From contig NZ_WOFH01000003.1 of NCBI RefSeq assembly GCF_009733595.1, forward strand, positions 310,001-374,000: DNA of 64,000 bases. Reading direction: 5' to 3'. The notes under the pieces were generated by a model. It was not told where the DNA came from. It did not search any database and worked only from the letters and a program-made list of their open reading frames with translations. Source of the DNA: Actinomadura litoris (lineage in GTDB: Bacteria; Actinomycetota; Actinomycetes; Streptosporangiales; Streptosporangiaceae). Both the position numbers and the translations under genes were made by a program. Every line of letters begins with the position of its first letter. Within the stretch, counting starts at the first letter, position 1. Shown piece by piece: positions 61,173 to 64,000 of this stretch.

Positions 61173-64000
61173 ATGTCTGACGTGGGGGACGGCCGGCTCG
61201 ACGCCCTGGACGCGCAGGTCGGCGTCTGGGTGGCGGCGCGGCTCGCTCCGGACAGCCCCGCCTACAACTGCGGCGGCTACGCCCGGCTCGACCAGGCGGT
61301 CGACGTCGCGCTGCTGGAGGAGACGACCCGCCGGATGATCGGCGAGTCCGAGGCGCTGCGCGTGGTGTTCGAGGAGCGCGACGGCGTCATCGCGCAGACG
61401 GTCGGGCCCGTCCCACCGAACCCGCTGGAGCGCGTGGACCTCTCGTCCGCCGCCGACCCTTTCGGCGCCGCCCTGAGCTATATGCGGGCCGATCTCGTCG
61501 AGCCCGCCGTGCCGGGCCGCGACGTTCTATATCGGCACGTCCTGTTCGATCTCGGCGGCGAATACGTGCTCTATTTCCGCTGCCACCACATCGTCCTGGA
61601 CGGCTACTCGCAGGCCCTGCACTTCCGTAGGTTCGCGCGCGTCTACACGTCGCTGCTGGAGGGGCGCGAGCCGCGCCCGACCCGGTTCCGCCCGCTCGCC
61701 GAGGTGGTCGCGGACGAGGCCGCCTACCGCGGCACCGAGGAATGGCGCGCCGACCGGGACCACTGGCTGCGGACCTTCGCCGACCAGCCCGAGCCGGTCA
61801 GCCTCGCGGGCCGCACGGCGCCGCCGTCGCCGGTGCCGGTCCGCCTGTCGGCCGACGTCCGCCCCGCCGCGCTCGCGCCTTCGCTCGGGCTCGTCCAAGG
61901 CGTCCTGAACGGCTGGTCGGTGCTGCTGATCGCGGCCACCGCCGTCTATATGCGGCGGATGACCGGCAAGGACGACATCGTCCTCGGCCTTCCCGTCACC
62001 GGCCGGACCAGCACCACCGCCCGGTTCACCCCCGGCATGCTCGCCAACGACCTCCCGCTCCGGCTGACCGTGACCCCGTCGATGACCTACCGGGACGTCG
62101 TCGCCCAGGCGTCCGCGCGGGTGGTCGAGGCCCTCCGGCACCAGCGGTACCGCGCCGAGGACCTCACCCGTGAACTCGGCCGCTCCGGCGGCGAGGGCGG
62201 CCTGTTCGGCACCACGGTCAACGCGATGTCGTTCCTCAGCCGCCTGCACCTCGGCGACGTCCCGCTCGACATGGTGTTCCTCGCCTCGGGCCCGGTCGCG
62301 GACCTGTCGATCGTCGCGTCCGGCGACCCGGACGGCGCCAGCGGCGTCCGCCTCGACCTTGAGGCCAACCCCGCGCTCTACAGCCCGTCCGAGGTCGCCG
62401 CGCACGCCGAGCGTCTCGTCCGGGTGCTGGAGGCGATGGCGCAGGAGCCGGACATGCCGGTGGGGCGCGTCGACGTCCTGGGCGCGGCTGAGCGCGAGCG
62501 GGTTGTGTCGGCCTGGAACGCGACGGCTTTGGATGTTGCTCCCGGTTCGGTGCCGTCCTTGTTGGCGGGACGCGGCGATGGTGTGGCGTTGGTGTGCGAT
62601 GGCGTGGAGCTGTCGTATGCGGAGTTGAACGCGCGGGTGGACGCCTTGGCTCGTGTCCTGGTGGGTCGGGGTGTGGGTGCCGGCGACTTGGTGGCGGTGG
62701 CACTGCCGCGTTCGGTGGAGTTGGTCGTCGGGTTGTTGGCGGTGATGCGGTCGGGTGCGGCGTTCGTTCCGATCGACACCTCGTATCCGGCGGACCGGAT
62801 CGCGTTCATGATCGAGGACGCCTCTCCGGCCCTGGCACTGGTGGACGACTCGACCCGCGACGCGGTCCCCGGTGTTCCGCATCTACTGGTCGGTGAGATT
62901 CCGAAGACCGACGATGTCGCACTCCCGGAGATCAACGCGTCGCAGTCGGCCTACGTGATCTTCACGTCGGGTTCGACGGGTCGCCCTAAGGGTGTGGTGA
63001 TCCCCCATGGTGCGTTGACGAACTTCCTTTCCTCGATGCAGGAGCGCTTCTCGCTGGCGGCAGACGATCGCCTCCTGGCGGTGACGACGGTCGGGTTCGA
63101 CATCGCGGGCTTGGAGTTGTTCCTGCCGCTGGTCACGGGTGCGGGTGTGGTGTTGGCGACCGGCGACCAGGCCGCTGACCCTGGTGAGTTGGTGGAGTTG
63201 GTCGCCCGCCACGGTGTGACGGCGTTGCAGGCGACGCCGGGGTTGTGGCGTGCGTTGGTCGAGCACGATGTCTCGGCGTTCTCCGATGTCCGGGTGCTGG
63301 TGGGTGGGGAGGCGCTGCCTTCGGATCTGGCCGGTCAGTTGGCCAAGGCCGGACGATCGGTGACGAACTTGTATGGGCCGACGGAGACGACGATCTGGTC
63401 GACGGCCGATGACGTCGAGTCCTCGGACTTCTCGATCGGTCGTCCGATCGGCAACACCCAGGTCTATGTGCTGGACGCGGGCCTGTCCCCGGTCGCGCCG
63501 GGTGTCGCGGGTGAGCTGTACATCGCGGGTGATGGTCTGGCGCACGGCTATCTGAATCGTCCGGCGCTGTCGGCTGAGCGGTTCGTGGCGTGCCCGTTCG
63601 GGGCCGCCGGGACGCGCATGTATCGCACCGGTGATCTGGCGCGGTGGAGCGCTGACGGTGAGCTGGAGTACCTCGGCCGCCTCGACCACCAGGTCAAGAT
63701 CCGCGGGTTCCGGATCGAGCTCGGTGAGATCGAAACCGTCCTTGCCACCCACCCGCAGGTCTCCCGCGTCGTCGTGGTCGCGCGGGACGCACGCCTCGTC
63801 GCCTATGTCGTGCCCGGCGGCGAGGTCGGGGCGGGTGAGCTGCGCGAGCATGTCGCGTCGGCGCTTCCCGCCTACATGGTGCCGTCGGCGTTCGTCATGC
63901 TGGACGAGCTGCCGCTGACCCCCAACGGAAAGATCGACCGTAAGGCGCTGCCCGAGCCCGAACTCGGAACGGTCAACGCGGGGCGCGAGCCCCGGTCCCC
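61173..64000 (+). CDS. NRPS, C-A (3' end missing), predicted glycine loading
   Basis: The ATG at 61173 opens a frame that runs off the window. Residues about 1-440 are a condensation domain of the EntF-like type, with [13 protein letters not shown] and [11 protein letters not shown], which may accept an acyl chain from the ACP of the neighbouring type II set. The adenylation domain then has [28 protein letters not shown], and NGKIDRKAL near the end. The pocket hand-read against GrsA is about D-I-L-Q-L-G-L-I-W-K, the known glycine code. Codon use is more T-rich from about 62490 to 63650 than in the C domain. Confidence 0.92.
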   Translation, partial: MSDVGDGRLDALDAQVGVWVAARLAPDSPAYNCGGYARLDQAVDVALLEETTRRMIGESEALRVVFEERDGVIAQTVGPVPPNPLERVDLSSAADPFGAALSYMRADLVEPAVPGRDVLYRHVLFDLGGEYVLYFRCHHIVLDGYSQALHFRRFARVYTSLLEGREPRPTRFRPLAEVVADEAAYRGTEEWRADRDHWLRTFADQPEPVSLAGRTAPPSPVPVRLSADVRPAALAPSLGLVQGVLNGWSVLLIAATAVYMRRMTGKDDIVLGLPVTGRTSTTARFTPGMLANDLPLRLTVTPSMTYRDVVAQASARVVEALRHQRYRAEDLTRELGRSGGEGGLFGTTVNAMSFLSRLHLGDVPLDMVFLASGPVADLSIVASGDPDGASGVRLDLEANPALYSPSEVAAHAERLVRVLEAMAQEPDMPVGRVDVLGAAERERVVSAWNATALDVAPGSVPSLLAGRGDGVALVCDGVELSYAELNARVDALARVLVGRGVGAGDLVAVALPRSVELVVGLLAVMRSGAAFVPIDTSYPADRIAFMIEDASPALALVDDSTRDAVPGVPHLLVGEIPKTDDVALPEINASQSAYVIFTSGSTGRPKGVVIPHGALTNFLSSMQERFSLAADDRLLAVTTVGFDIAGLELFLPLVTGAGVVLATGDQAADPGELVELVARHGVTALQATPGLWRALVEHDVSAFSDVRVLVGGEALPSDLAGQLAKAGRSVTNLYGPTETTIWSTADDVESSDFSIGRPIGNTQVYVLDAGLSPVAPGVAGELYIAGDGLAHGYLNRPALSAERFVACPFGAAGTRMYRTGDLARWSADGELEYLGRLDHQVKIRGFRIELGEIETVLATHPQVSRVVVVARDARLVAYVVPGGEVGAGELREHVASALPAYMVPSAFVMLDELPLTPNGKIDRKALPEPELGTVNAGREPRS

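Overview
The window is very GC-rich DNA with the codon habits and gene families of an actinomycete: ROK, LuxR and DUF5753-type regulators, an S-adenosyl methyltransferase of the DUF574 type, and GTG/ATG starts with stop/start overlaps. A Streptosporangiales or Actinomadura-like host is a guess, not something the sequence proves. No tRNA, rRNA, CRISPR array or intact insertion sequence was seen.

Most of the window (about 1-50 kb) reads as one large biosynthetic gene cluster for a sugar- and amino-acid-rich product. Region 1-7.9 kb (plus strand): the end of a KS-AT-carrier PKS, a free-standing A-PCP protein, a type II thioesterase, an esterase-like hydrolase, an ATP-grasp ligase and a luciferase-like oxidoreductase. 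Region 7.9-17.2 kb (minus): a glycosyltransferase-like protein, an MFS exporter, asparagine synthetase, a FemAB/GNAT-like acyltransferase, a threonine-synthase-like PLP enzyme, a second ATP-grasp protein and a LuxR-type regulator. Region 17.6-24.3 kb: a ROK fusion regulator, a 27-residue peptide gene coupled to a possible membrane protein, a 2-oxoglutarate oxygenase, an unusual RuvC/IS110-like plus NodB fusion protein and an alditol-oxidase-like flavoenzyme. Region 24.3-35.9 kb: a second copy of that fusion protein, two GT2 proteins (one GlfT2-like), an APH-like kinase, an A-PCP-C NRPS and a three-gene ABC exporter. Region 35.9-50.5 kb: an XRE regulator, an OtrA/Tet(M)-like ribosome-protection GTPase behind a short leader ORF, then a tightly packed operon (HAD, glycosyltransferase, unknown protein, AurF-like di-iron oxygenase, two dCTP-deaminase-like proteins, GT4, HIT) and a second operon (two GT2, UDP-xylose-synthase-like enzyme, alpha/beta hydrolase, a damaged MFS gene).

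The genes appear tied together by a repeated promoter motif, TTGCCA(A)-N1-4-T(T)GGCAA, found upstream of at least seven genes or divergent promoters between 9 and 46 kb. It marks a probable regulon, most likely run by the LuxR-type regulator in the cluster. The working model is that PKS/NRPS, ATP-grasp, AsnB and acyltransferase enzymes build an amide-rich core from unusual amino acids. Six glycosyltransferase-like proteins, UDP-xylose synthase, deacetylases and oxidases then add and tailor sugars. Ribosome protection, APH and exporters may give self-resistance, which hints at a ribosome-targeting product. The product itself cannot be named from the sequence.

From 50.5 to 57.5 kb the genes look accessory or housekeeping: an amidohydrolase, a DUF5753 regulator, a methyltransferase, a PPOX-family flavoprotein, a ferredoxin reductase and a CrtI-like oxidoreductase. 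At 57.7 kb a second biosynthetic locus begins (ketoreductase, ACP, ketosynthase, chain-length-factor-like protein and a C-A NRPS predicted to load glycine). It runs off the right edge, so both ends of the window cut through genes.
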